A stretch of DNA of 64,000 nt from Gracilariopsis chorda. Taxonomy: Eukaryota > Rhodophyta > Florideophyceae > Gracilariales > Gracilariaceae. Below the pieces are notes generated by a model, which saw only the letters and a list, made by a program, of their open reading frames with translations, searched no databases and had not been told where the DNA came from. The translations under genes and the position numbers were made by a program. The DNA lies in assembly GCA_003194525.1 (NCBI GenBank), contig NBIV01000089.1, positions 1 to 64,000 of the forward strand. The letters run 5' to 3'. The stretch's first letter is position 1; the number at the start of each line of letters is the position of its first letter. Below are positions 43,018 through 55,365 of this stretch, in pieces.

Positions 43018-44055
43018 TCAGATTTCCAGCGTACGCCGCGGCGTAGACAGATCTGCGCCACCCCCTATGAGGTAAAGCCCCTCCATCACCTTCCCGCTCC
43101 TATCTGCGTGTCGTAAAATGCCATCTCCAGTCACCTTTAGCTTTCGCATGATCACATGCTCCGATATCACCGGTACGTAAACGTCGTACTTCCCCTCCTC
43201 ATCCGTCTCCGCATAGCACGAACATGCATTGCTTCTTATTCCTTGTATTCTTTTCCCCGTGTTCGCTACATATAGAGAAATAACTTCCGACATTTTTTTC
43301 AGGTCGGCTTGAGTCAGCTCATAGAAAAGAAGGGACTTGTATGTTCCATATCCTGCAAATGACGCCATTGCCACGAAGAGTAATGAAGTGACAGATATGA
43401 ACTGCAGGTACTGCCCAACTAGTTGGATTCCACTGCACTTTCCCAAGGTAGAGAGGGCGAGTGTTGCTGACAACACAGATCCCATCACATTCACTTCTGC
43501 AAATAGCCTTGCTCTCGTAGTTTCTAGCATAAGGATACTCGTCCCATCGTAGCGCAGAAAAGACAACAGAATATCGACCTTGCGAATCACTTCCTCGATG
43601 TGAGTTTTATCCAGAATATTCGTCTGTAAACCTGCCCAAATTTTCTCTTTTCTCCTCATTTCTCCCATTTGAAACACATGAATGAAGTAGTCTCTTCTGT
43701 TGACAGAAAGAAACCTGAAGATGTTAGCAAAACCAAAAAAAAATGACCATGAGGGGTCATGAGCTTGGGGCCCGTCAACTAGGGATGACTCTGTTGCGGG
43801 CATGATCGCTTGTGTAGTTTCCGCTAGAGAAAAAGCGAAAAACATAACGTTAACGATGACAGGAACCAGAAATACAGTAGCCGTCATTGCATAGTGAGAT
43901 ACGATACAATCCATTTCGTCTTGTACTTCTAGACGCGCTTTGGCAAGCTGTTTCCCAAGAAATATGGAAGTGACTACCGCCGCACTTTCGACAGTCAAGA
44001 AGAAAATCCAAAACCACCTGGAAAGCATTTGCCCCGCAAGCCCTCTGTATCTCAT
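43018..44055 (-). CDS. Unrecognised multi-pass membrane protein
   Basis: 345-aa intact ORF from ATG 44055 (MRYRGLAGQMLSRWFWIFFL). I do not recognise it. Hydrophobic segments lie at about 13-34 (WFWIFFLTVESAAVVTSIFL), 56-80 (TATVFLVPVIVNVMFFAFSL), 188-208 and 214-238 (VTSLLFVAMASFAGYGTY), suggesting four membrane helices. The middle loop is charged (MGEMRRKEKIWAGLQ), and a soluble C-terminus has a Cys pair (NACSCYAETDEEG). Its lack of stops, between a dead phosphofructokinase and a nested transposon, suggests it is still selected. Confidence 0.7.
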   Translation of the reverse strand: MRYRGLAGQMLSRWFWIFFLTVESAAVVTSIFLGKQLAKARLEVQDEMDCIVSHYAMTATVFLVPVIVNVMFFAFSLAETTQAIMPATESSLVDGPQAHDPSWSFFFGFANIFRFLSVNRRDYFIHVFQMGEMRRKEKIWAGLQTNILDKTHIEEVIRKVDILLSFLRYDGTSILMLETTRARLFAEVNVMGSVLSATLALSTLGKCSGIQLVGQYLQFISVTSLLFVAMASFAGYGTYKSLLFYELTQADLKKMSEVISLYVANTGKRIQGIRSNACSCYAETDEEGKYDVYVPVISEHVIMRKLKVTGDGILRHADRSGKVMEGLYLIGGGADLSTPRRTLEI

Positions 44056-44786
44056 TTTACCCGGGTAGCTGGTGCGACAGTAGAACTTTCAATATGTGAC
44101 CTTCTTCCTGAATAAAGAGAGAAGAAGTCCAGTCTAGGCGAAGCACTTTTGTTCGCGTCTCACCGAAACGTCTAGAGGTGGGTGTACCTCCTTTTCGTCG
44201 TGATTGATGTTGATGCTGGTCCCATGAACGAGTTACCGCGGTTGAGGATATCAGATAAAGAAGTGCGGAGAAGTTGTGAGCTGCGAAGATAATTGCGGTA
44301 GACTGCTGCTTGAACTAAGCTAAGCATCAGCTCCTTTGAACTCAATGTGAGACGATTGGGCTACAAAGGTGTGCGGCCAGACACTGATGCGAGCGTGTCC
44401 AGCGATACGTGTAGTGAGCTCCCACACTCAAAGTCGATGCTAACCTTGATCTCATGTACTGCTGCGATGGGAGAGGAGGGAGGCGCAGAGAGCTTCAACC
44501 AGACTCCTGGTCGTTATTCCAGTTTATGTCTTGCAGTCAAACCTTTCGGAAGCTTCCCAGGAGGCGATAACAGACGATCTATCCAGCACATGCTACCCAC
44601 GATATCTCCCAAGTTGGTCATATGCAGGTACCGTCTCTCTTTTCTCTTCTAAGGACATCTCCACCGGTTAGAGCAAAGCATCAAATTGGCAAATTTTTAC
44701 CTGTTTGCTGCCGCCGACGTGTCCCACCGTTGACATTTCAGAGGCAAACTTTTACACCTGAGCAAAATGAGGGTGCAAATTGCACG
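44056..44786. other. Intergenic up to the Harbinger element
   Basis: No gene supported. From about 44660 it contains repeated GAGCAAA words that may belong to the subterminal part of the Harbinger element. Confidence 0.5.
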
Positions 44787-45005
44787 ATTTTGCTCCCGAT
44801 ATTTGCCTCCAAAGAGCAAAACACTTTCCGCTTGGCGCTCGCTAGTTGGCAGATTCTCCCGCCAAGGCCAAACCGAAACGGTAGTGAGCACATCTCAAAC
44901 GTGAAAAGGCGCCATTTTGTTTCTTCCTCTCCTTCAAAACGATACTAACAATGAAGTGCTCATCTTTTCGGGACCCTAGTTTCAAGTAGACGCCCAAACA
45001 ACAGA

Positions 45006-46786
45006 ATGGCAGGAGAAATCGAGACAATGCCCTCCATTCCAACAGAAACGCAATCGATGCAGCCGCTAGGCAAGAAGACTAAAACAAGAGGCTCTAAATT
45101 CATTGCGTCACAAGATGAATCTGTCCCTAACGCGTTCATATATTGCTCCAAGAATTCAATCAAATGCTGCGAACAGCGAAGCAAGATTTTCTTCTCTGAT
45201 GTTACTAACACATACAACAAGGTCTTCAAGCCCCATTTGCGAGAGTCCTGATCTGCAGAATCACTCATAGTACGCGTCGAACTTATCAACAAGTCCTGTA
45301 CGTCGTTTTTCGGTTGCTATGACCGTTTAATTCGTCTACATTCAACTGGTACGCATGTAGCCGATCTTTAATGTCTTTGAACAAAGCTATACAATGAAAA
45401 AGAATTGCCCCATGACTCTGAGGACTGCGGGAAGGAGTTCAATTTTTTTCTGCCTGGAACGTGCTTAAGGAGCATGTGCATTTTAGTCCCTTCCATGCGA
45501 CAGCAGCCGAAGATTTGAAACTAAAGAATGCACCTGAAGAAAAATTTTCGAGTACAGAGGATGTCACGGCAAGCACTGATGGGTCGACAGGAAGTGCGGG
45601 GCCCAGCAAGAGTTCAGATATCCGTCCTGTGGGGAGGAAAAGGGCGAAAAAAGACGCTGTAAAAGAACTCATTGCGCCAGGGGAGCTTACAGTTGCCACT
45701 GAAGCATTTATAGCACAAATAGAACGGACTGCAGCTATCAACAAACACTATGAGATATTACTTTTTACATATGGTCCGGATGGGTTTGGTGGAGACAAAG
45801 CGGCAGAATACTTCCGCACTATGCGCAAAAAGGTCGTTTCAGATCTTTGCACTGCGGAAACTAAGCGACAGAGATGTAGTGCAACGCCCTCAGGGAGGGA
45901 TTCTTGGTACTTGAACGCTTTCCCGATATTATCGGCTGTGTAGTGTGTATATGAACTAAGCCCTAGTATGGTGGATATGGACACGTGGGACACGGTTTTG
46001 GGTCAATTGGCGGTTGGCCACAGTAGTGGATGTTGCCACGAAATGTGGAGTATTTTAGTTAATATTATTTATTATTTTCACACCCATTTCTGGGAAGCTA
46101 GTACTTAGTGGACGGCGCACTGCCGTCGCACCAGTAAACCTTCCCCAACAAGGGACCCCAACCTGGGGAATTGGCTCTAGTTGTTACCGCTTGGGCGCGT
46201 GCTCTACTCCTCCTTGGAGGGAGACGCCGTGAACCACGGGACATCTAACCCCCTTGCACATCTAAAGGGACCCATCAATGGGAGTCATATTATTCCAATT
46301 GCATTGGTGTTTCGCCCTGTATAGGGATATTGTTACCGGCATCGCCGTTCGCCCCCGTCGCTCTCGCGACTCACTTCGTCCTCTCTTCCTCCTCTTCGCC
46401 CTTCCTTTTTCCCTTTCTAGGGTAGCACCTCCCGCTATCCGCGGCCCTCGTGTGCGCATCCGCTCACACACCCCCACCTACGTGGAAACATACCTCTACT
46501 GAGGATCATATCCCGCTCACGCGGATACCGATTCTTCCCCTTCACCTCCCTGCGCGAGTCGCGACAGGTTTCCCTGGTCTTACAAACCGGCTTCGCCGTG
46601 AAACCTCTGGGAGGGCTCGACCCAACTGGGTTCACCTCGTGAGAGGAAGATCCCGAACGTCTTTCGGTGTTTTTCCCCTTTGGGGCATTGCACCACAAGA
46701 GAGTCAGCGGTTCGAACGAATCGACCCTGTTCTCGGCTCTATTCATCGAATCCAATGATGATTTTGACAGCCACAACCGTATTTAG
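45006..46786 (+). pseudogene. Harbinger ORF1 (Myb/SANT- and NAM-C-like DNA-binding protein), broken
   Basis: ATG 45006 opens KKTKTRGSKFIASQDESV, then CEQRSKIFFSDVTNTYNKVF, which resembles the trihelix/Myb-like N-terminus of Harbinger accessory proteins that bind element ends and import the transposase. A TGA at 45249 ends this frame. The C-terminal half resumes in another frame with SAWNVLKEHVHF and DIRPVGRKRAKKDAVKE, the NAM-like RPxGRKxAK motif. Frameshifts therefore lie between 45249 and 45461. A solo LTR interrupts it at codon Arg of ETKRQR. After excision of the LTR the frame continues VSGSNESTLFSAL to a TAG at 46784-46786, overlapping the transposase stop. Confidence 0.8.
45875..46697 (+). 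mobile_element. Solo LTR of the gypsy family, inserted in Harbinger ORF1
   Basis: 823 bp beginning TGTAGTGCAACGCCC and ending GGGCATTGCACCACA. It aligns along its length with the reverse complement of the LTRs at 47347-48142 and 58057-58856 (shared CAATTGGCGGTTGGCCACAG, CACACCCATTTCTGGGA). It is flanked by direct repeats AGAGA at 45870-45874 and 46698-46702. No internal sequence is present, so LTR-LTR recombination removed it. Its sense is opposite to the full-length element. Confidence 0.93.
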
Positions 46787-47346
46787 TTCCTGTTGTCATG
46801 TACTGTGATTTCCGGCGTCACCACGAATGCTCCATAGATGATCAACAAGTAGTCGTTTGGTTTCCAAATGTGATTTGACGTCAGCCTTAGAATTCTTGTC
46901 TGGCACAATTTTGCAATGCTTCCAGGCGATACTGTTCCATTTTCTGTACCATTCGTCGCCGCCCATATTCGATGAAGTGCATTTCCAAACTGAACGATTA
47001 CGTCGGAGACCTGCGTAGTAATCAGCAAAGTTTCATTCTGCTGACCCCAATGTAAGTCATTCAACATATTGTGCAATATCACACGGCACTTTAAAACGGT
47101 TTCCATCTGTCCTTTGCCCCAGAAGCGGCTTGCTCGCCTTAGTATGTGCTACTTGTTTCGAAGGCGTCCACACGCCTGTTCCACGTCCTTGCGAATACTT
47201 TCTTGTACCGCGGAAAAGTTTGCTTACTTTGCAGTCACCGGGTGTGACTCTGTAAGAACAAAACATGGGTATCTAGGGTATATGCCATCTGCAAAGCAAT
47301 ACGGAATCGTTCTACTTTGCCCCGCTATAGTGTACTTCAAAGGAAT

Positions 47347-48142
47347 TGTAGTGCAATGCCCGGAAGCGGTAGTGCACGGAAAGACGTTCGGGACCTTTCT
47401 TAGTTAGAGGTGATCCCAGTTAGGTAGAACCCTTCCAAGAGTGGCACGACTATGTCGGGTTGTAAGGCCGAGGCCACCCGTCGCGACTTGCGCAGGGAGG
47501 TTGAGGCAAGAATCAGGTATCCGCACAGGCGGTGTATGGGGGTGGTCTTCTTCTAGAGAGGTGAGGTTTCCACATTCGTGGCACGCGCGAACACGAGCCG
47601 TGGGTAGCGGGAAAGCCACCCTGTAAAGGGAAAAATAAGGGGGAGCTGAGTCATGAGTGTCGTGACGAAGACTAACGGCAATGCCTGTAAATAAACCTTA
47701 TACAAGGCGAACAACAATACAACTGGAATAACAATCCAAATACTCGGGTACTTTAGATAGGCAAAGGGGTTAGACTTCCCGTATGTGACGGTGCTTCCCT
47801 CCAAAGAGGAGTAGAAAACACGCAAAGGCGGTGAGGTCTAGAGCCAACTCCTAAAGTTGGGATCCCTGGTTGGGGAAGGTTTACTGGTGCGACGGCAGCT
47901 CACCAGCGCAGTAAATACTCACCATCCCAGAAATGGGTGTAAAAATAATAAATAGAATTAACTAAACTACTCCACTTTGGTGGTTTATGCCCACTACTGT
48001 GGCCAACCGCCAATTGACTCTTCTGTGTCCCACGTATCAAATCCACTATTAGTGGTCGTCGTTCATGCAATGACTACATTACCGAAACATTCGGGAAATC
48101 AACAAAGTACCAAGAATCTCTCTCCGAGGGCATTGCACTTCA
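47347..48142 (-). repeat. 3' LTR of the chromovirus
   Basis: 796 bp; on + it starts TGTAGTGCA and ends TTGCACTTCA. It carries, antisense to the element, the ATG at 48070 that opens the antisense gene. Visible substitutions against the 5' LTR are clustered near its left end. Confidence 0.94.
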
Positions 48143-50022
48143 TATCCCCCTCCTTAGTCGGGAAAGCAACCGCGAACGCGGGCGAATCCCAGCGGAAAAG
48201 AGTTGATAAAAGTCCAAACCTCTCCGGGTCACCGGGTCAAGCCTCTGCCTCAGAGAAAGCACCTCGTGCAAAAGCAGCGAACCAGCCTTCCACAAGTGCA
48301 CGCTCTTCCTCTTTCTGCTCAACTCAGTCAGATCACGCCCGTTTGAAGGGGACTATGAACAAGCAACAACCAGCCTCCAAGACCGACTCCAGTCGGGAAC
48401 TTCACAACCGGTTTCCGGTCGGTACCCTTGCCACAAGGGAGGCGAACTCCTGCACAGCCGACCAACATTGGCGCAGCGTCCCAGCATGGGTTCCAACTTC
48501 CACCAGCGGTGGCTCCTTCCGGACTGATCCCGGTGGCGACTTGGCCTTCTTATAACGCCCTCGTAGGGTTAGATCCGATGAATCCGAGTCACGCCTCTCG
48601 GCTCCGGCTTGCGCCGTGGTTCCATCCCATCGCTGCCCTCAACGAGGATTTGGTTACGGCCTACGTGGATGGTTCCGGTACTATGCCCGGGGATCTACCC
48701 AGCCTCGTCACCTCGTCGTGGGACTGGCGGCATCTAATCGCCATCCCGGTGCACCATATCCGAAGAAACTCGGGAGAATCCGCAATTGCGGCTCATGCAG
48801 CGCTGTTTTGGATTGCATATCAACGGCAGAGCCGGGCGCCTTTCGAATTCCCGGTGCCTACCGGCTTTGGCTTCGACGTCAGCCTATTCCGCACGTGCGT
48901 TGACATCGGTTACAGCGAACGCCTGGCCAGCCTCGAAACCCTCGCGTGGAGGAACTTTCCCGCCGCGTGGCAAGAAGCCCTGTGTTGGGAACGACCGATA
49001 CTTTGGGCTGAATTCCGGTACCTTTCCCGGCAGTTCCAGTCCAACTTCCTCCAAACCTTCATCCGTTATGAACGGCGCTGGCGATCCCGACTCGGGTACT
49101 TTGTCCCGTATCAAAACGTGGGGATTGAGCGGATTGCTCCGCCTCACCGACACGGTCGGTATTTCGCACTCCCCGAGTGGTGGAGGTTCCTTGAAGCCTG
49201 CCGGGGTTGCTACGTTGAACTCCCGCCAGCACTCACGTACCTCGGTTCCTTTTTGATTCAGGATCCCCGGTCGGGGCTTTGGTCGGTAATCGTAACCGAG
49301 TGGGCTGCCCGCACTGCGGCGTATATCCTCGCTGAGGTTTATGACCAGTATCGACTGTGGTTCATCCAACCGCGTGTACGGGCCGCTATTCGCAATCTGG
49401 ACCTCAGCGTCCCCCTTGGGGGTATTGCCAATAATGAAGAAGTACTCCAATTACTTGGTTTGATCGACAGTATTAACTGGCGCGAGGTCCCGCTTGAACA
49501 GAGCTGTCGGCTTGATGGCGGTGGTGGCGGTACCGGTGGTCCGGGTCTTGGTAGAAACACCACCCTTGCGGGGGATTTCATCTACTTCGATCCCTTGGAG
49601 TTCCGGGAGATTTCCTCCGAGGAGGCGAGGGAACTCCGCGACGCACCGCGGCACGTGCAGGATGACCACCCGATTGGGTACGTCAATTCCGATGATTACT
49701 ACCGCGCGTATAGCGGGGATGACCCGATGGTCGATAACAAACCCGAAGAGCCGGTGGACATGGAACTAGACGTTGCTGACATGGTCGTAGACCAATCCCC
49801 CGAGGGGATGCCTCCAGTTTCCAGTCCTCCGACGGCGAGCGCCGGGCCTTCACTCCCCAGCGGGGTACAGTCAATGAAAGCGATATCATTGCCCGCTTCC
49901 TCCGCGGAGCGGGTTTAAGCACTGCCGAGGTTTCAGGTGACGTCACCGCGATGGCGGATGCCTTGGCTTACCGCCTTGTGGGTGGTCACGCCCCAGAAGA
50001 TGGGGAGGGGTCGAACATCTAA
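48070..50022 (+). pseudogene. Antisense accessory gene of the chromovirus (unknown, Trp-rich)
   Basis: Reads opposite to gag-pol, between the chromodomain and the 3' LTR. It opens at ATG 48070 inside the LTR (MTTLPKHSGNQQSTKN), with a Ser/Lys/Pro-rich basic N-terminal part in frame 1. It then continues in frame 2 as a 447-codon stretch from ATG 48578 to 49918. It returns to frame 1 for a coherent C-terminus (ESDIIARFLRGAGLSTAEVS) ending at TAA 50020-50022. Two indels, at about 48430-48555 and 49800-49870, would account for this. The central domain is rich in Trp/Tyr/Phe (SSWDWRHLIAIPVHHIRR, FALPEWWRFLEACRGCYVEL), with Gly-rich and acidic segments after it. I recognise no family. No envelope features (signal peptide, TM) are seen. 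Confidence 0.65.
48143..48157 (-). other. Polypurine tract
   Basis: Read on the minus strand, AAGGAGGGGGATA immediately precedes the 3' LTR start TGAAGTGCAATG. This is the position expected for the plus-strand primer of an LTR element and fixes its orientation as minus. Confidence 0.85.
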
Positions 50023-50149
50023 TCCAGTTTCCTGGTCTCTTTCCCTGGCTTAGCCAGTAATGTAGCTTAGCATCACACAGGAGCGCGAGGCTCCTGAGTA
50101 AACTTTCCCGTTTAGAATGGCCTTTTCTCTTTCATCCCCGCCCTTGACG

Positions 50150-53100
50150 GAGTCCATACAAAAGGGGGGGTACTCCTTCTTTCCTACCTTCCCCAGCTTC
50201 GCGGCGTTTTTATCCCACTTGGGCGATGCACAGCGTAGCTGGATTTGCAGTACCCGTGCTGCGGTGATATTGGACCACCTTCGAACGAGGGAGGTGTTCG
50301 ATGGGTTCCATGGTGTCTCAGCTTGGGTCATATCCGTACCAACGGACGCGGTATCTTAGAATGCCTTCCTGATTCCAGGTGTGCCCGAGGATTCGGTCAA
50401 TCACAAACTCTTGTTTGTATACCTGCCGGCCTTGCCGTGTTATGGTGACCTCGCTTGTCAGGGGTTGCCCAATGGACGGGATATTTCCTCTCAGGGGTGC
50501 GTCAGGATGCAACGTGCCAGCTTCGCTTGGAGGATGCGGTGCAGAGTGCGAAATAATATTCCTCAAGAGGGTGTCTTCGTGGAACGGTTGCCGCGTACCG
50601 TGGTAATTGGGTCGTACCGCTAGTTGGCGGGGGTACTCTGTCCCATGTTGACGGTATTCCGGTCGCACCGCGACCTTGCGGGCATCTTGCCGCTTTGGCG
50701 GAGTTGTGGAGGTCACTCTCTGGTGGAGCTTTCCACGTCACGCGGTGATTAGTGCGGGGCGCACAATCTCCGTGCGTTCACGTGACTCCCATGGCATGTG
50801 GTTCTGAATCGCCTCCTTGCGTTCCACCTCCGTTGGCTTGGGCCTTACTCTTTCCGGCTGAGCCGTGCACTGCTGTGTTAGCACCCGGTATCTGGCGGTT
50901 ACTTCTGGTGCTCCGGTGTGTTGCCTCAAACTCACTGATGGGGCGTGGACAGCTGGCGCCGTGGACACCCTGTTGGGGGACTTTGCTTCTAATTGAGGTG
51001 TAATGTCTTCCTCAAGAGGTGCATCATCTGGGACGACCGGTTTAACCCTGGCCACGACGCCGGATTTTTCCGAGACGCTCGTTATATTACCGAGATTGCC
51101 CGCAGACTTTGGCACTCCTATCTCCGAAGTTCGGACAACATTCCCGTTATGAATGGGTCTCAAGTCCGGGTCTGTAGAGCCCGGGACTTGAGTTGCAAGA
51201 TGTGCATTCCTGACTTCCTCCCTCAAGAGGGTCTTTTTACTTTCCAGCATTGCTGGTTTTCCAAGGCGTTCGTTGCCTGCTACCAGCGGTGTGGATTGTG
51301 CTGAGGAACCCGTTTTGGAGGTAATTTCCGTCCATGACGGTTCTGCGACTACACCCTGGTGAGGGGTCTGCGAAACTACATTGGTATCATGATTCAGGGA
51401 ATTGCCGTTGTTTAGGGATACGGACTGCGATGTCGTTCCGCTCTCCCGTATCATACGGTGTAACTGCGTCGTCCCGGAACCCTCTGTGAGGGATTGCGAG
51501 GCTTCATCGACCTTCCGTGTTTCACGGCTCAAATCTCGTTGCGACGGTAATGAATTTCCAGCGCGGCGATAGGTCCTTTCCCCGTCCTTAGACGGAGCAA
51601 GGGGAGTAATAATAGGATATCCCACATGGCGGGTGTAAATGCGCGCCGAAGGGGCGGTAGTGTTAGGAGTAGAGAAAGGTCCGTTTGGACATGAACGATC
51701 CGGCCGAGCCGGGGGTTCCGACAAAGTCTGTAAATCTGAGAGGCCCGGAGTAGGGTGTGGTAGAGTAGTCGGTCTATTTAGTCCCAGGATTTCCGGTGTT
51801 GCTGAGTCCATAGAGACGGGTTTCCCTGTTTCCAGGACGACCTCAGACGAGGGAGGATGGGCAGGTACAATACGATCGCTGGAAATCCGCTCTTGTGCCT
51901 TGCCCATTTCCACTACGACAGTGTCGGAGTTAACGGATACTACTTTAAACGGTCTATCCGCTACAGGCGAAAGCATTTGTCGCCTCTCCCGTTCCGGATT
52001 AAAATATTCATTACTTATAAAGACGTGGGTATTAGCCCGTATGCGGGGAACATTATCTCGTAAACGAGCGTCAAAATCCCGCTTGTACGCGGCTTGCGCG
52101 CGTTCCATAGACGTCCGCGCTGCGGGGACCAGTTCAGTAAGCCATTGCTTCCATTCCTGGGGGTAGCAATCCACAGATGGGAAATTGTCCAAGGTAGCTT
52201 GGGATTCTAACGCCACAGGCGGGGATGAACGAGATAAAACCGATTCGAACGGTGACACTCCGGTAGTTCGGTGAACTTGTGTATTGTATGCAAATGTTAA
52301 AGCATCTGCATACACGTCCCAAAACCTGGGGTGATCAGCAACGTAGGAACAGAGAGAGTCCAACAAAGTGCGGTTGAACTTCGACTTGCCCATTTCACTG
52401 GGGATTGTAGGTAGTCGTGAACAAGTTCTTCACGTCCAAGATGCGACAAACATCCTGGAAGAACTTGGACGCGAACTGCCGTCCGTCATCGGAGAGGACC
52501 TCCACAGAAGGACCGTAGACAAAAATCCAGTGCGTTACCAGAGCCTGGGCCACCGTGAAAGCGGTTATCCTCCGAAGAGGGAGAGTCCGAACAAGCTTTG
52601 AAAAGCGATCGGTGATCACAAGTAAGAACGTTTTGCGTCTCTTTGTAGGGAGGAGGGGTCCGAGAATATCGATTGCGATAAACTCGAGTGGCGCCCTGGC
52701 AGGGAATAACTTCATTTTCTTCGCGTTCCTGCGGAGCTTCACCCGGTTCTTCGAGGATTCGGTACAAAACTGCACATTTGCGTAGGAATCAACCGCCATG
52801 GCGGGCCGGTAAAAAGCCGTTCGCAGGGTGAGGTAAAGCTTCCTCCCACATACGTGGCCACCGAGCTTCGCATAGTGCGAGAGATGTAACACCCGCGACT
52901 GCAAGGAATGAGGTACCACAATCTGTGGGCGAGCTTCGACCAACCGAGCGAGGCAGCCTTTATCGTTCACCTCGAACGAGAGGTCTTCGCGACCGTTTAA
53001 ACGGGCACGAATCCTCATACAGAAGGGGTCGCCGAATTGTTCTCGGATTAATTCCTCCGGTGAAACAGGTACAAAACTTCCCGGTAAGGGGTTCTCAGGG

Positions 53101-53345
53101 GTCTCGCGGGATGGGAATAAGTTGTCAAAGTCAGCATCTTCATCCCAGTCTTCTGGCCATTCCTCGAACTTCCACTCCGAGTCACCCGGTTCTTCAGCCA
53201 TGAAGCATGGAATGTCGTCATCCTCTGTTGAGAGTGCTTCCCCACTTGTGGGTAAACGCGACAAATCGTCGGCCTGGGTGTTGAGCGCCCCCTTATTATA
53301 TATGACTTGGAAGTCATATTCCGCAAGGCGAAGTCTCCAGTGCAT
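50150..53345 (-). pseudogene. Chromovirus RNase H end, integrase and chromodomain (degenerate)
   Basis: The first part reads MHWRLRLAEYDFQVIYNKG and ADDLSRLP, the end of RNase H. Integrase follows: an HHCC-type region around SRVLHLSHYAKLGGHVCGRK with one Cys lost, then the core with FIAIDILGPLLP and EVLSDDGRQFASKFF (two catalytic Asp). At YNPQ a TGA and a 2-nt frame change interrupt the GQVE/FNRTL motif, so the third acidic residue lies in another frame. A long Ser/Pro-rich linker (about 51000-52000) leads to a chromodomain (FVIDRILGHTWNQEGILRYR, VRWYGYDPS). A TGA follows, and DTMEPIEHL continues in frame. Confidence 0.88.
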
Positions 53346-54676
53346 AACGCGGCCCGAGGGATCCGATATGTTTGTTAACTACCTCAACGAGGAATGATCC
53401 GTGTATAAGATAAACTGAAATCCCATAAGACAGGGGCGTAGGGTGGAAAGTGCCCACACGACGGCAGGACACTCTTTCTCCGACACAGAGTAATTCCGCT
53501 CGTGGACATTGAGCGAGTGTGACCAATAACCAATTGGCCTTTGGTCCCCCTCTGGGGTGGTTTGGAAAATAGCACAACCAACTTTTTAGTCACTCGAGTC
53601 CGTGTCCACGGAGTAAGGGAGTCCCAGTTTGGGTAAATATGAGATAGGTGCTGACGTGACAGCCTCCTTTAAGGAGTTAAACGCTTCCGACTGCTCGGGC
53701 GTGAATTGTCCAAAATGTGGGGGATTTCCTTTGCGTAGCAACGCATTCAACGGTGCCGCGATATCCGAAAAGTTCGTGATCAACCATCGGTAGACGTTGA
53801 CCAGCCCTAAGAAGGAGCGTAGTTACGTTTGAGTGCAGTGTTCCTTAGCCCGAACGAGGGACTTAACTCTAGCCTTCTCGATCAATAACCGTCCTGGACG
53901 GATGATCTGTCCCAGATACTTGACAGTATCTGTGAAGAACTCGCACTTACCCAACTTAAGGGCATTTCCCGCATCGCGGAGCATGTTCAGAACGTCCCTG
54001 ACATGGGTGTGATGGTCGTCCAAATTATTGGAGAAGATGATAATATCATCCAGGTAGACAAAGCAGCTCCGCCACTTGAAACCGTTCAATAGAATATCTA
54101 TTGCACGTTGAAAGGTAGCGGGAGCGTTGGTCAAACCAAGCGGCATTCGCTTGAAGCGGTACGATCCTGCGTGGCAGGTGAACGCAATCTTATTGCGATC
54201 CTTCTGTCTAACAGGGACCTGCCAATAACCCCAATTCGCGTCCAAAGCCATGAACACGGTAACGTCTCCAAGGGATTCGATGCATTCGTCCATACGAGGG
54301 ATGGGATATGTGTCCCTAACATTCACGGCATTGAGCCGGCGATAGTTGACACAGAACCTCCAGGTTCTGTCGGCCTTCAAAACCAGTACAACTGGGGATG
54401 CCCAGGGTGATTGAACGGGCTTTATCACACCTGCGCGGAGCATTTTGTCCACTTGGGACTGCTCGTCATCCCGAGCGTTTGGTTCTGCCCTGTAAGGGGT
54501 TGTGCCATCTGACATGCACCCGATAACAAATCTATCCGGTGTTCCCTAGCATTAATGTCGCCAAGCGAGCCATCCCACATCGTGGTAAATTCCCGTAGCA
54601 TTGCACGGAGTTTGTCGCGGTGTGACTCTGGCACATGGCCAAGATCTATATCTTCGAGTGCCTTTATGGGGTCCAC
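53346..54676 (-). pseudogene. Chromovirus reverse transcriptase and RNase H (degenerate)
   Basis: RT is unmistakable: VIKPVQSPWASPVVLVLKAD, RFCVNYRRLNAVNVRDTYPI, the catalytic FVYLDDIIIF, and GKCEFFTDTVKYLGQII. An in-frame stop (TAA at about 53823) interrupts before LRSFLGLVNVYRW, and another stop lies before VGCAIFQTTPEGD in RNase H. LGYWSHSL-type and FILYTDHSSLRWL-type RNase H motifs follow. A leader with HRIDLLSG precedes RT from 54676. Confidence 0.9.
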
Positions 54677-55365
54677 TCGGTCAGAACGCGCTGTAACATG
54701 GTCCTGTGATACAGGTGTGGCCGTCAGTTCCGAGTTATCTGGGATGTTCGACGTTAAAAAACGGTTTCCTCTCCCTCCTTTGACGATAGTTCGTCAGTGA
54801 TGGGGGTGGCTTCCTCAGAAGAGGCGGCAATTCCGAGAACATCGGCGGTCGTCATCTTCGTCGGGAGCATCCCAAGTTGGTGTGGAGTGACGCTTCCAAC
54901 TACTTGGTTCTTGACCAGATACCGGGGGCTTTGGCCAAGATTGGCAACTAGTATCCGGAAAGAAGCGTCCGGGGTAACGTGAACAATTCAGTTCGCCAGC
55001 GCGAGCTGGTATTTCTCGTATAACAAGTACAGGGGTTGAATAACCCGAAGACCGTGTTGACGGCAATTAACTTGCACTCAGACTTGGGACTCAGGCGGTA
55101 TAGAAACCGAGGCTGCTACTCGAAGTTTGATGGACTCGCGAGACGCACGCGGTGATTTCTGCGCAGCAGGTAGTGGGACTTGCTTCTGCGAAGCACGCTT
55201 CAGCGGGCGACGGACGATCGGGACTGACGATCCGTCGTCGAGTTACACACGCCTAAGGCGGGGCCTGATTGCGTTGACAAATCTGTCACAGTAATCAGAT
55301 CCCAGTATGACTGGAGCGACCAATGACCGACAAACAATAAAGTCGAGCTTCACCACGGAGGTGCC

